Shown piece after piece: positions 1 to 7,924 of a stretch of DNA of 64,000 bases. The stretch lies in contig NZ_WHNY01000067.1 of the NCBI RefSeq assembly GCF_013141695.1, forward strand, positions 521,107 through 585,106, read 5' to 3'. Below the pieces are notes generated by a model that was given only the letters and a program-made list of their open reading frames with translations, made no database searches and had not been told where the DNA came from. The translations under genes and the position numbers were made by a program. This DNA is from Paenibacillus plantarum. Lineage in GTDB: Bacteria; Bacillota; Bacilli; Paenibacillales; NBRC-103111. Each line of letters opens with the position of its first letter. The stretch's first letter is position 1.

Positions 1-1212
1 GAGTCTATTTCCGGTAGTACGTTAGAAAGCCAGATATTAGATTATTTTAGTGATGAAGATAAGGATGAATATGGTGAAGGTCACGAAGAGTTATTTGTGA
101 TTTTTAAAAATGAGGATACTCCCTTTTTGCACATTTCCCATCATTATGAAAGTGGCAATGTAGTGCGGTCTGATTTCACACCAACAACAATTGGTTCCTT
201 CACTCTAGATGTCACGATAACTGATCATCATGGTGGATTCACAAACGCGAAGATTCCTTTCGAGATACATGCCCCCATTCCTGCTCCTCAAATCAAATCA
301 AATAGTGTGGTTGCCAATCATTTTAGAACCGTAGACATTTCTCCCATCATGTATTTGTCAAATGACGCAGAAATTGATTTGAACGAGATTTTCTATAGTG
401 AAGAAGATTTAGATTATTCAATTTCTGTTGAATATGGTTTATACACACCGCACACGGCCACACTTACCCTAGAGAATGACGGGACTACGCTTACATGGAC
501 AAAATTAAATACATTATTAAACCAAAAGGTGAATACACAAGATTCCGTTAAGAATATTAAAAGAATTACAGCTACAACTTCAGACAAAGAAACTGAACTT
601 ATGGTTAATATTCAGCATACAACGGTAGATCCATTCCCTGCTTCAATTGACATGTATCAAACCAATGCTGCAGGAACTAGTTCTTACATCTTAAATTTTA
701 AAAGTGATAAAGGTTTCAATAGTAATAAAATAGTCATTCATGAGACTGATATTCAAAATAAAGCCGCGAATTCGGTTACGGCATATGTATATCAAAATGA
801 TTATCTCAAATTCGATTTTGCAAATGGGACGAGCCCAAACAATTCGAAGGTGAAAATTTATGCGCACGATTCCAATCCTAATAATTTGTATCTAGATGAC
901 TTTAATTTTAAATTAGTCTCTCCAGCACTGACGCCTTTGGCAAACTCTAACATTCCAACAGTTCACATAAAACGTTTATATCCAGAAGTGTCTGATACAT
1001 ATTGGGAGAGTAGAGCAAGTGAACTCGGAAGTTTCATAACTTCTGAACGAATACAGGATGTTTTTCTAGAATATTGGAAAGATCAAGTTACCCAGGTCGT
1101 GACCGTTACTGGCGTATTCCGTTATGAAGCACGACAGGGGAGTGGAGTTCTACTGAATATCGATCCTTTCAATGGTACTAAAGTATTCCAAGTACCGTTC
1201 ATTAAACCATAA
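1..1212 (+). CDS. Secreted/surface Ig-like (cadherin-like) protein, 5' end outside window
   Basis: The reading frame is open to the left edge, so only the last 403 residues are present. The sequence is rich in Asn, Thr, Ser, Asp and beta-branched residues, has no Cys, and alternates short predicted beta strands, as in bacterial Ig-like or cadherin-like surface modules. A stretch near the start (FTLDVTITDHHGGFTNAKIP) resembles the end of a cadherin/Ig-like repeat. No catalytic motif or C-terminal anchor is visible. The stop codon overlaps the ATG of the next gene by one base (TAATG), so the two are translationally coupled. The gene is visibly more AT-rich than the glycosyltransferase that follows. 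The function is unknown; adhesin or exported surface protein is inferred from composition only. Confidence 0.7.
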   Translation, partial: ESISGSTLESQILDYFSDEDKDEYGEGHEELFVIFKNEDTPFLHISHHYESGNVVRSDFTPTTIGSFTLDVTITDHHGGFTNAKIPFEIHAPIPAPQIKSNSVVANHFRTVDISPIMYLSNDAEIDLNEIFYSEEDLDYSISVEYGLYTPHTATLTLENDGTTLTWTKLNTLLNQKVNTQDSVKNIKRITATTSDKETELMVNIQHTTVDPFPASIDMYQTNAAGTSSYILNFKSDKGFNSNKIVIHETDIQNKAANSVTAYVYQNDYLKFDFANGTSPNNSKVKIYAHDSNPNNLYLDDFNFKLVSPALTPLANSNIPTVHIKRLYPEVSDTYWESRASELGSFITSERIQDVFLEYWKDQVTQVVTVTGVFRYEARQGSGVLLNIDPFNGTKVFQVPFIKP

Positions 1213-2651
1213 TGTCTAACCATAACCACATCATCACCCTTATCCAATCCAACAAACACCATGAAGCCGAAGCGGAGCTTCTCCAAGCCATCCGCCGCAA
1301 GCCTCTCGAAGCGCAGTTGTGGGTAATGCTTGGTGAAACGCTGCTTCTACAGCAACAAGCTGGCGCCGCGAAGCGGGTTTTCGACCGGGCGTGGCTGCTA
1401 GACCCGCAGGCGAAATGGGTGAATCACATCTACAAGGCGATGCAAGAGGTGCCGCTTGGCGAGCCGAGACATGACATCGAGGATCTCTTGTATGTTCCCA
1501 ATGTCACAGTGACCGCGGCGATTCTTTCGTACAATGAGGCTGCGAACATCGCGAAGTGTATCGTTGCTCTGCAAGGAGCTGTCGATGAAATCCTACTTGT
1601 GGACTCTTCGACGGATGATACCCGTAGGATTGCTTTGCAGTATCCGAAGGTAAAGGTTGTCCCGATAGTGTGGGAGGACAACTTCGGAGCTGCTCGAAAT
1701 ATTGGCTTACAGCATATCCAAACAGATTGGGTCATCTGGATCGATGCCGATGAGGTTCTGATACCGGAGGATGTCAACGCGATTCGTGAGGTTGCCAGTG
1801 TTTTTAACCATTCCAAACTTATCCCAGCTCTGCATGTCTGGCATTTGAACCGAATAAACGGTACCGTTCAACATGATTTCTCTCAAGTGCGGATGTTTCC
1901 GGCGCAGCGAGGACTTCGCTATTATGGACGCATCCATGAGCAAATCGCAACGGAAAAAGGAGTTTATCAGCTCGATATGTATCGCAGAGCTGTTAAAATC
2001 CGACTGGATCATAACGGGTATGATCCAGCTGTCATTCAAAGCAAAGGAAAGCTAGAACGGAACCTTCGATTGCTTAAGCTCATGATTGAAGAAGAGCCTG
2101 AGAATCCAGGCCACTGGTTATTTTATGGACGTGAATCGTTGGGTCTCGGACTAGAGGAGCAAGCTTTCACTGCCTTAACCGAAGCCGAACGCTTAGGTTT
2201 ACAAACGCCCCTATTCGGCCGGATGCCTGAAATCTACCGACTCCTCATACAAATCATGATGCAGCGCAAAAATTACGCCGAAGCGGAAGCCTACTGCCAC
2301 AAAGCGTTGGCGCATTCACCTGATTTCCCTGATGCGCATTATTTGCTCGCGCAAGTGCGTATACGACAAGCAGATGAGCTGCTGCGATTAGCGGAAACGA
2401 GTATTAAGCAGTCGCTGTCTAGTTTGCCTAATTACCGCGGCAGTGTTAGCGCTGATTATCACATTGGCGAGTGGAAGGCAGCGACGTCGCTTGGCGAGTT
2501 AGCTATGCGTTCGGGAAAGCTTGCGAGGGCGAAGCAGATTTTCTCCCAGCTCAAGGAAAAACCAGGCGCAACGGAGATATTATTAGCGAAATTAAATGCC
2601 ATTGAATCAGAGCGGCAACGGCTTAATCAAGTCGATCAACACCCCAAATGA
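1212..2651 (+). CDS. TPR-containing family 2 glycosyltransferase
   Basis: 479 residues. Residues 1-75 form TPR-like helices. A GT-A glycosyltransferase domain starts near residue 96 (TAAILSYNEAANI, the nucleotide-sugar binding strand) and carries a DxD-type metal site at D178-A179-D180. Further TPR-like helices follow to the C-terminus. This layout matches SunS-like or cytosolic family 2 glycosyltransferases that modify peptides or proteins. The start ATG overlaps the upstream stop (TAATG), which ties it to the truncated surface protein and suggests, by inference, that it glycosylates that protein. A terminator follows directly. The family call is strong; donor and acceptor are unknown. Confidence 0.85.
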   Translation: MSNHNHIITLIQSNKHHEAEAELLQAIRRKPLEAQLWVMLGETLLLQQQAGAAKRVFDRAWLLDPQAKWVNHIYKAMQEVPLGEPRHDIEDLLYVPNVTVTAAILSYNEAANIAKCIVALQGAVDEILLVDSSTDDTRRIALQYPKVKVVPIVWEDNFGAARNIGLQHIQTDWVIWIDADEVLIPEDVNAIREVASVFNHSKLIPALHVWHLNRINGTVQHDFSQVRMFPAQRGLRYYGRIHEQIATEKGVYQLDMYRRAVKIRLDHNGYDPAVIQSKGKLERNLRLLKLMIEEEPENPGHWLFYGRESLGLGLEEQAFTALTEAERLGLQTPLFGRMPEIYRLLIQIMMQRKNYAEAEAYCHKALAHSPDFPDAHYLLAQVRIRQADELLRLAETSIKQSLSSLPNYRGSVSADYHIGEWKAATSLGELAMRSGKLARAKQIFSQLKEKPGATEILLAKLNAIESERQRLNQVDQHPK

Positions 2652-2653
2652 GA

Positions 2654-2699
2654 AAGACGATCACCATGCCTCAGTGGGCTGGTAATCGTCTTTTTGCTT
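2654..2699 (+). terminator. Rho-independent terminator after the glycosyltransferase
   Basis: The stem AAAGACGAT / ATCGTCTTT encloses a loop of about 25 bases and is followed by a T-rich tract. It begins immediately after the stop codon. Confidence 0.8.
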
Positions 2700-2711
2700 T
2701 TAGCTCAACGA

Positions 2712-2795
2712 TTAGATAACGAATGCGCTAGTGATGATAACAAGAAGGATAAAAAGCACGAGAATTGCAGCTGACGAAGTTCCTACTCCTGACAT
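2712..2795 (-). CDS. YjcZ-family sporulation microprotein
   Basis: 27 residues, starting MSGVGTSSAAILVLFILLVI: a Gly/Ser-rich N-terminus followed by one hydrophobic segment, the pattern of YjcZ-type small sporulation proteins of Bacillales. An AAAGGGGGGA ribosome binding site lies seven bases before this ATG. An in-frame ATG two codons upstream (2801) almost touches the ribosome binding site and is less likely. Family members are small membrane or spore-associated proteins of unknown biochemical role. It is monocistronic between two plus-strand genes. Confidence 0.75.
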   Translation of the reverse strand: MSGVGTSSAAILVLFILLVIITSAFVI

Positions 2796-2949
2796 GGACA
2801 TTCCCCCCTTTCGTGATGAATGTTATAAGATAAGATATGTAAGTCGGGGCATAAGTGTATAGACGAATATCCTGATTACTCATATTTTGGTCGATAATGG
2901 GCATGCTACAGAAGAATGACACAAGATCTGTAGAGGAGGCGACGAAGTC

Positions 2950-4035
2950 GTGGCCGATATTATGCTAAGACCCGACCTGAAAACAGCAGGCGGCGAAGTC
3001 TGCGATATTATGTACAATGGGGAGTTTGTCGGTACGTTAACGCTAGTCTACAGGGAATCGGATCGTCTCAAAGGCGCGATTCATCTGGAGCAACAATCCA
3101 TCACGATTGTGAATAAGCAAGCGGTCTATGATTTTGCTCAGTCCTATATCCAGGATGTGATTGATGCGCTTGGAATCGCTCAGTGTGAAGTTACGGTTAG
3201 TTATAGTGATTATGATTTCGTCATTGTGACGGATCATGCTGTTGAGCCGATAACGTATCAAGAGGATTATATATCGAGTGTAGATCTCTTACATGATGAT
3301 GGGTTAGATTATTCTTGGCTAAGGGAAGATATTAGCTTGGATGATCAGGAATCGGAAATGTCTTCGGAACAGTTGGATATGCTCGAAGAACGGAAGAAAG
3401 AACAGGGATATGAGCTTGTTATTGTGAATGAAAACAGGAGCAGTGTCGAATATCACGTGTACGATAAGGACGCGGAGTTAATCGCGGAAGCCATCCTGCA
3501 TATATATGGATCCGAAGTGATCGGGGATATTACATGGAAATTCGATCCATTTGATGAAGAGATGGATATTGTCACTGAACTTATGGTGGCAGATTTCAAT
3601 GAAGAACAAACAGATTCGTTCGTGTTTCATATGATCTTTAATGGGGAGACCGTAGATACGGTGGAACTAACGCATATTGATATGTTGGATCTGGTGGATG
3701 ACATTCAATTTGAAGATGAAATGTGGATACCGACGAGAGATGACTATTCCATCATTTTGGTTAGAGACGATTTGGATACGTTATCTTATGAGATTTATCA
3801 ACAATCCTATGGTGGCTTACCGATCGGAACCGCTACGGTGGATATCAGCTCGCGGCAACTCACAGGGTTTATTGATTTCCGTGAGCCCGGTGATTCAGAT
3901 GATCGAGAGTTGATAGCTACATTGTTGTTAGACGAGTTAGATAAAGAGAAGGAATACGAAACCTTCAATTTATCGATGCTCTATCGGAACAAGCTGATCG
4001 ATGAAATTATGTTTGAAACCGAACAGTTCCACTAA
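2950..4035 (+). CDS. Acidic repeat protein of unknown function
   Basis: 361 residues, strongly acidic, with no signal peptide and no membrane segment, so probably cytoplasmic. The GTG start lies 10 bases after a GAGGAGG ribosome binding site; an in-frame ATG four codons later is the alternative. Two repeats of about 90 residues are visible, starting near residues 154 (YELVIVNENRSSVEYHVY) and 266 (YSIILVRDDLDTLSYEIY). Each has the pattern Y-x-hydrophobic strand, YE/YHxY, a TAT/AIL strand, L/I-x-G-x-I, then an acidic helix. The first 100 residues look like a more diverged copy (GTLTLVYRESDRLKGAIHLE). No known family was recognised. It is monocistronic with its own terminator. Confidence 0.75.
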   Translation: MADIMLRPDLKTAGGEVCDIMYNGEFVGTLTLVYRESDRLKGAIHLEQQSITIVNKQAVYDFAQSYIQDVIDALGIAQCEVTVSYSDYDFVIVTDHAVEPITYQEDYISSVDLLHDDGLDYSWLREDISLDDQESEMSSEQLDMLEERKKEQGYELVIVNENRSSVEYHVYDKDAELIAEAILHIYGSEVIGDITWKFDPFDEEMDIVTELMVADFNEEQTDSFVFHMIFNGETVDTVELTHIDMLDLVDDIQFEDEMWIPTRDDYSIILVRDDLDTLSYEIYQQSYGGLPIGTATVDISSRQLTGFIDFREPGDSDDRELIATLLLDELDKEKEYETFNLSMLYRNKLIDEIMFETEQFH

Positions 4036-4045
4036 TCCAAGCACG

Positions 4046-4094
4046 CAAAAAAGGCATGATCTCTCACCCTAACATGAGAGGCATGCCTTTTATT
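4046..4094 (+). terminator. Terminator (probably bidirectional)
   Basis: The stem AAAAGGCATG / CATGCCTTTT has an inner CTCTCA/TGAGAG arm and T residues on the 3' side. It lies between convergent genes and its A-run flank could also serve the minus-strand nitroreductase. Confidence 0.8.
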
Positions 4095-4107
4095 ACATGG
4101 ACTGTTA

Positions 4108-4737
4108 TTAGAAAGAGTTAGATACTGTGATTTGATCTAATGGAAGGCGACCACCCGCGCGTGCTGGCGTAGCTGCCAAACCAACGCTGATCAACATAAC
4201 TGGTACATAACGAGCAGGAACGTTAAACGCTTCTACGAATTTACCAGCATCATAACCACCCATTGGGCAAGTGTCATAGCCAAGTGCTTTCGCTGCAAGC
4301 ATCAAGTTCATTGCTGCCAAAGAGGCGTTACGAATCGCTTCATCGCGAGCAACTTGTGGATATTGGTACGCGCCTTCGATTTGTGCAACTAGCGTATCCA
4401 TCACAGCTTGTGGAAGGAACCCGCCAGCAACTGCTGGACCGAAAACTGCTTGCGCATTTTTGTTAGCTTCAAGATCACCAAGAACGGCGATAACAACAGA
4501 GCTTTCAACGATTTGTTTTTGACCATAAGCGATTGGAAGCAATTTCTCTTTTTGTGCTTGGTCATCGATAACAAGAAGTTTCCAATGTTGCAGATTCCAA
4601 GCAGATGGTGCCAAGGAAGCGGAAGTTAGAATTTGTTCAAGATCTGCTTTAGGGATTGTGTGACCAGCTTGGTATTGTTTAACGGAATGACGGTCTTCAA
4701 TTACTTTCAAAACTTCATTTTGTACTTGTGTGCTCAT
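4108..4737 (-). CDS. Nitroreductase family FMN-dependent oxidoreductase
   Basis: 209 residues. Nitroreductase-fold signatures are an N-terminal RHSVKQY phosphate-binding arginine motif, SAWNLQHW around residue 50, and the C-terminal helix region SLAAMNLMLAAKALGYDTCPMGGYD typical of YodC/YdgI-like NAD(P)H-dependent FMN enzymes. Such proteins reduce nitro compounds, quinones or related electrophiles in the cytoplasm. The start was moved to the ATG preceded by GGAGGG; an upstream in-frame ATG overlaps that ribosome binding site. It has its own promoter, with TGTAA repeats at the transcription start that suggest a redox- or electrophile-responsive repressor. The physiological substrate is unknown. 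Confidence 0.9.
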   Translation of the reverse strand: MSTQVQNEVLKVIEDRHSVKQYQAGHTIPKADLEQILTSASLAPSAWNLQHWKLLVIDDQAQKEKLLPIAYGQKQIVESSVVIAVLGDLEANKNAQAVFGPAVAGGFLPQAVMDTLVAQIEGAYQYPQVARDEAIRNASLAAMNLMLAAKALGYDTCPMGGYDAGKFVEAFNVPARYVPVMLISVGLAATPARAGGRLPLDQITVSNSF

Positions 4738-4831
4738 TACGGATCCCTCCAAGGATAAGAATTAGTTCTGTATATTGTTGTTCAACCTTCGAAAAGCATG
4801 CCTGTAAGTCGTTGGTAATCGATCGAAGAAC

Positions 4832-4889
4832 TGTAAACAACTTTGTAACAATTTACTGTAATCATAAATGTTATAGTTGTGATTGTCAA
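4832..4889 (-). promoter_or_regulatory. Promoter and repeated TGTAA motif for the nitroreductase
   Basis: On the minus strand, TTGACA (4884-4889), a 17-bp spacer, then TATGAT (4861-4866). TGTAA occurs on the plus strand at 4832, 4844 and 4857, spaced 12-13 bp, covering the predicted start site and early leader. A repressor site is inferred. Confidence 0.6.
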
Positions 4890-4949
4890 GAGAGTCTTTC
4901 CCGTTGTCGTAAAATGTTGGATAATGGAAAAAGAAAGGGGTTGTTCCTC

Positions 4950-5231
4950 TTGAAATTAACGCAAAAAGAGTTGAATCACCTTATTTTTTTGAGCGAGGTC
5001 GTATTGACGGGGAAAAAGAAGAGCCTTATGGACGAAACCCTGCAATGCTTGCTCTATATTGTGAAATCTCTTGAAGAAGTGGAACTTCCAGATTCTGTTG
5101 CCCGCCAGATTGAGCAGCTGACTGCATTAATTGAAGCGGACTTGCGTGATGAGAATGTACGCATGCAAGAAATACGCGGACACTTAGATTGGATGCAAAA
5201 GAAGGAGCGAAATTCTTCCATGCCATCCTAG
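4950..5231 (+). CDS. Small conserved-looking protein of unknown function
   Basis: 93 residues from a TTG start preceded at nine bases by AAAGGGG. It is helical and charged, with two amphipathic helices (LTQKELNHLIFLSEVVL and QIEQLTALIEADLRDENVRM) and no signal peptide or Cys. The reading frame extends upstream to 4728, but that part has no ribosome binding site and looks non-coding. No family was recognised. It lies just before the queDEC promoter and divergent from the nitroreductase. Confidence 0.55.
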   Translation: MKLTQKELNHLIFLSEVVLTGKKKSLMDETLQCLLYIVKSLEEVELPDSVARQIEQLTALIEADLRDENVRMQEIRGHLDWMQKKERNSSMPS

Positions 5232-5235
5232 TAAG

Positions 5236-5263
5236 GTGACATTCTGTCTATTTATGATATAAT
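5236..5263 (+). promoter_or_regulatory. Sigma-A promoter of queDEC
   Basis: GTGACA, a 16-bp spacer and TATAAT, with an extended -10 TG (TGATATAAT). The leader to queD is only about 35 bases; it has no visible preQ1 aptamer. Confidence 0.75.
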
Positions 5264-5303
5264 ATAGAGTACTGTTTTTTTTGAATATATGAGGTGATAA
5301 GTA

Positions 5304-5777
5304 ATGAGCTATGAAATCCCAAGAAATGTGCAAGAGTTGGGGCGTGACATCCAAGAGAACCAATTGAAATATCACCATAAATCCGTTTTGATTTCCAAAG
5401 AATTTACGTTTGACAGTGCGCATCATCTGCATTGTTATGAGGGAAAATGTAAAAGTCTACATGGCCATACTTACAAACTGCAAGTGATTATGCGGGGAAA
5501 AGTGGATAGCCGAGGGATCGCAATTGATTTTGGAGATATCAAAAGAATTACGAAAGAACGTGTGATTGATCGCTTAGATCATCGCTATTTGAACGACGTA
5601 TTGCCGCCGATGAACACGACGGCTGAGAATATGGTGGTTTGGATTTATGAAGAAATTCACCAAGCATTGCTTGATGAGAAGCTGTATCCAGCCATATCTT
5701 TGGACGAGATTCGCCTATGGGAAACGCCGACTAGCTATGCAGCCATCACTCGCTCGATGATGGAGGAGGATCTGTAA
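5304..5777 (+). CDS. queD: 6-carboxytetrahydropterin synthase
   Basis: 157 residues. It converts 7,8-dihydroneopterin triphosphate to 6-carboxy-5,6,7,8-tetrahydropterin, the second committed step toward queuosine and other 7-deazaguanines. The PTPS/QueD fold is shown by EFTFDSAHHL (zinc His near residues 40-41) and CKSLHGH, holding catalytic Cys49 and zinc ligands His53 and His55. About 28 residues precede the conserved core, a modest N-terminal extension. The ATG follows a GAGGTGAT ribosome binding site. It is first in an operon with queE, which starts inside its stop codon. Confidence 0.95.
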   Translation: MSYEIPRNVQELGRDIQENQLKYHHKSVLISKEFTFDSAHHLHCYEGKCKSLHGHTYKLQVIMRGKVDSRGIAIDFGDIKRITKERVIDRLDHRYLNDVLPPMNTTAENMVVWIYEEIHQALLDEKLYPAISLDEIRLWETPTSYAAITRSMMEEDL

Positions 5778-6457
5778 TGCGAGATATCCGCATTCCCATG
5801 GTCGAGATCTTCGAGACGGTTGAAGGGGAGGGAACCCGTGCCGGGTTCCCAACCATCTTCGTCCGTCTTTTTGGTTGCAACCTGCGCTGCTCGTGGTGTG
5901 ACACCACGTACAGCTACCCGCCGGCGGAAGCCGAGAACGTCATGACCATTGCTGAAATTATCAGCAAGGTTCAGACGTTCCGCTCCCGGCATATTTGCCT
6001 GACAGGCGGCGAGCCGCTCCTGTACGGCAACAAATCACTCGCGTTGATCGAGGCGCTCGCCGAACTGGAGCAGGTCGACGACCTGCACATCGAGACGAAC
6101 GGTGCGATTGATCTAGTGCCATTCATCTCACAAGTCACATCACCGAAGGTTCGCTACGTGATGGACTTCAAGCTGCCGGATTCGGGTGAAATGGAACAGA
6201 TGATTTACAGTAATTTCGAGTTGCTCCGTGAACAGGATGAGTTGAAGTTCGTCATCGGAAGCGATCTCGACTTCCGAACAGCAGTTCATGTACTTCAAGA
6301 GTATCCGACGAAGGCGCTGCCGATGTTCAGTCCCGTGTGGGAAACGATGCCGCCGCGCAAGCTGGTAGATCTGATGCTGGCCGAAGGATTATCGAAGGTG
6401 AAGCTGAACATGCAGTTGCATAAGATTATTTGGGATCCAGCGATGCGAGGCGTCTAG
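5777..6457 (+). CDS. queE: 7-carboxy-7-deazaguanine synthase (radical SAM)
   Basis: 226 residues. It converts 6-carboxytetrahydropterin to 7-carboxy-7-deazaguanine using S-adenosylmethionine and a 4Fe-4S cluster. The radical SAM cluster motif CX3CX2C is at Cys34, Cys38 and Cys41 (CNLRCSWC), followed by the LTGGEPL motif that binds the SAM amino group. The ATG overlaps the queD stop (TAATG), giving translational coupling. Its GC content looks higher than that of queD and queC, which may reflect a different origin or codon adaptation. The call is firm. Confidence 0.95.
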   Translation: MRDIRIPMVEIFETVEGEGTRAGFPTIFVRLFGCNLRCSWCDTTYSYPPAEAENVMTIAEIISKVQTFRSRHICLTGGEPLLYGNKSLALIEALAELEQVDDLHIETNGAIDLVPFISQVTSPKVRYVMDFKLPDSGEMEQMIYSNFELLREQDELKFVIGSDLDFRTAVHVLQEYPTKALPMFSPVWETMPPRKLVDLMLAEGLSKVKLNMQLHKIIWDPAMRGV

Positions 6458-6521
6458 CCAGCAGGCATTGTACACCATGTGTACAGTGCCATTTTCTAAT
6501 TATAAGAAAGAGGTGCTTAGG

Positions 6522-7217
6522 ATGAGTGAAAACACAAAAAGAGCCGTTATTATTCTCAGCGGCGGTTTAGATAGTACGACATGTATGGGACTAGCGAAGG
6601 AAGCGGGCTATGACTTGTTTCCGATTTCTTTTGACTATGGACAGCGTCATAAGATTGAAATCGAGAATGCCAAGCAAGTTGCTGAGCATTATGGGGTTGC
6701 AGCGCGCCACAAAATCATCAAATTGGATTTCCTGCGTGATTTCGGTGGCAGTGCACTCACAGATGATTCGATAGATGTTCCGAATGTGATGGAGGGGGCA
6801 GAAGTTGAAGAAATCCCTGTAACTTATGTACCTGGGCGGAATCTTTTATTTCTTTCCATTGCAACCTCTTACGCAGAAGTAACTGGCTCTCAGGCGATTT
6901 ACATCGGTGTGAATGCGCTAGATTACAGCGGTTATCCGGATTGTCGACCTGAATTCATCCACAAAGTAGAAGAGGTTATCGCACTAGCTACAAAAGTTGG
7001 AGTCGAAGGCAAGGGTATTACGATTGAAACACCTCTGATTTCCTGGACAAAAGCGAAGATCGTAGAAGAAGGATTGAAAATCGGTGTTCCTTATGAACTG
7101 ACAACATCTTGCTACAATGGCAAAGCAGAAGCTTGTGGTGAATGCGATAGCTGTCGGTTACGCTTGAAAGGCTTTGAAGAAGCGGGTTCTAAGGATCCGA
7201 TCGCTTATTTACCGTAG
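6522..7217 (+). CDS. queC: 7-cyano-7-deazaguanine synthase
   Basis: 231 residues. It makes preQ0 from 7-carboxy-7-deazaguanine, ammonia and ATP. The N-terminal PP-loop ATP motif SGGLDS is at residues 13-18, and the C-terminal zinc cluster uses Cys197, Cys205, Cys208 and Cys211. The start was set to the ATG after AAGAAAGAGGTG; an in-frame ATG 54 bases upstream lacks a ribosome binding site. It is the last que gene here: no queF (preQ0 reductase) follows, so that step must be encoded elsewhere or preQ0 is used directly. The response regulator starts 29 bases downstream with no terminator between. Confidence 0.95.
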   Translation: MSENTKRAVIILSGGLDSTTCMGLAKEAGYDLFPISFDYGQRHKIEIENAKQVAEHYGVAARHKIIKLDFLRDFGGSALTDDSIDVPNVMEGAEVEEIPVTYVPGRNLLFLSIATSYAEVTGSQAIYIGVNALDYSGYPDCRPEFIHKVEEVIALATKVGVEGKGITIETPLISWTKAKIVEEGLKIGVPYELTTSCYNGKAEACGECDSCRLRLKGFEEAGSKDPIAYLP

Positions 7218-7246
7218 CTGCATGGTTGGAGAAAGGCGGTGCCTGC

Positions 7247-7924
7247 ATGACTCGTATTATGGTTGTTGATGATGACGCTGATATCCGAGAGTTGATTCGC
7301 GTTTATTTGGCAGGGGAAGGCCTAACGGTTGTGCAAGCCAGCAATGGCCAAGAGGCACTAAGTCTTATGGAATCCGTTCCTGCTGACTTAGTCGTGCTGG
7401 ATGTCATGATGCCCCTGATGGATGGCTGGGAGCTGTGCCGCGAATTGCGATCGCATTACCCGGAACTTCCGTTGTTGATGGTGACCGCGAAGAGTGAATC
7501 TGTTCATAAGGTGAAAGGCTTTCAGCTCGGCACCGACGATTATTTAGTAAAACCTTTTGATCCCGTAGAGTTAGTTATGAGAGTCAAGGCGTTATTAAAG
7601 CGATACCGGATTCATTCCTCTCAAGTCATTCTCATTGGTGGTATGACCATCGATCGTACAACATATGAAGTACGCTATCAAGATCAGCGGATTACGTTGC
7701 CATTGAAGGAATTTGAGCTTCTCTACAAGTTCGCAAGTCATGCGGGTCAAATCTTTACACGTACCCAGCTGATTGAGCAAATTTGGGGGATGGATTATGA
7801 AGGTGATGATCGAACGGTTGATGTTCATATCAAACGTTTGCGGGAACGCTTTGAGTCCTATTCGGATGGTTTCCAAATTACAACGATACGCGGATTAGGC
7901 TACAGGCTTGAGGTGAAGGTATGA
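7247..7924 (+). CDS. OmpR/PhoB-family response regulator
   Basis: 225 residues. The receiver domain (1-115) has acidic residues Asp8-Asp10, phospho-acceptor Asp52 (VVLDVMMP) and the conserved Lys in DYLVKPF. A winged-helix DNA-binding domain fills residues 130-225, with the recognition-helix sequence DDRTVDVHIKRLRERF. The ATG after AAAGGCGG is preferred to a TTG seven codons upstream. It overlaps the histidine kinase by four bases (ATGA). The nearest likely target is the RND operon, whose upstream region holds a perfect 11-bp tandem repeat typical of OmpR-family binding sites. Confidence 0.93.
   Translation: MTRIMVVDDDADIRELIRVYLAGEGLTVVQASNGQEALSLMESVPADLVVLDVMMPLMDGWELCRELRSHYPELPLLMVTAKSESVHKVKGFQLGTDDYLVKPFDPVELVMRVKALLKRYRIHSSQVILIGGMTIDRTTYEVRYQDQRITLPLKEFELLYKFASHAGQIFTRTQLIEQIWGMDYEGDDRTVDVHIKRLRERFESYSDGFQITTIRGLGYRLEVKV

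Noticed and set aside
4728..4949. N-terminal extension of the small protein at 4950
   Set aside because: It runs through the nitroreductase promoter, is Cys-rich and unlike the rest, and has no ribosome binding site.
5270..5303. preQ1 riboswitch before queD
   Set aside because: The leader is short and AT-rich and lacks the C-rich loop and A-rich tail of preQ1-I aptamers.
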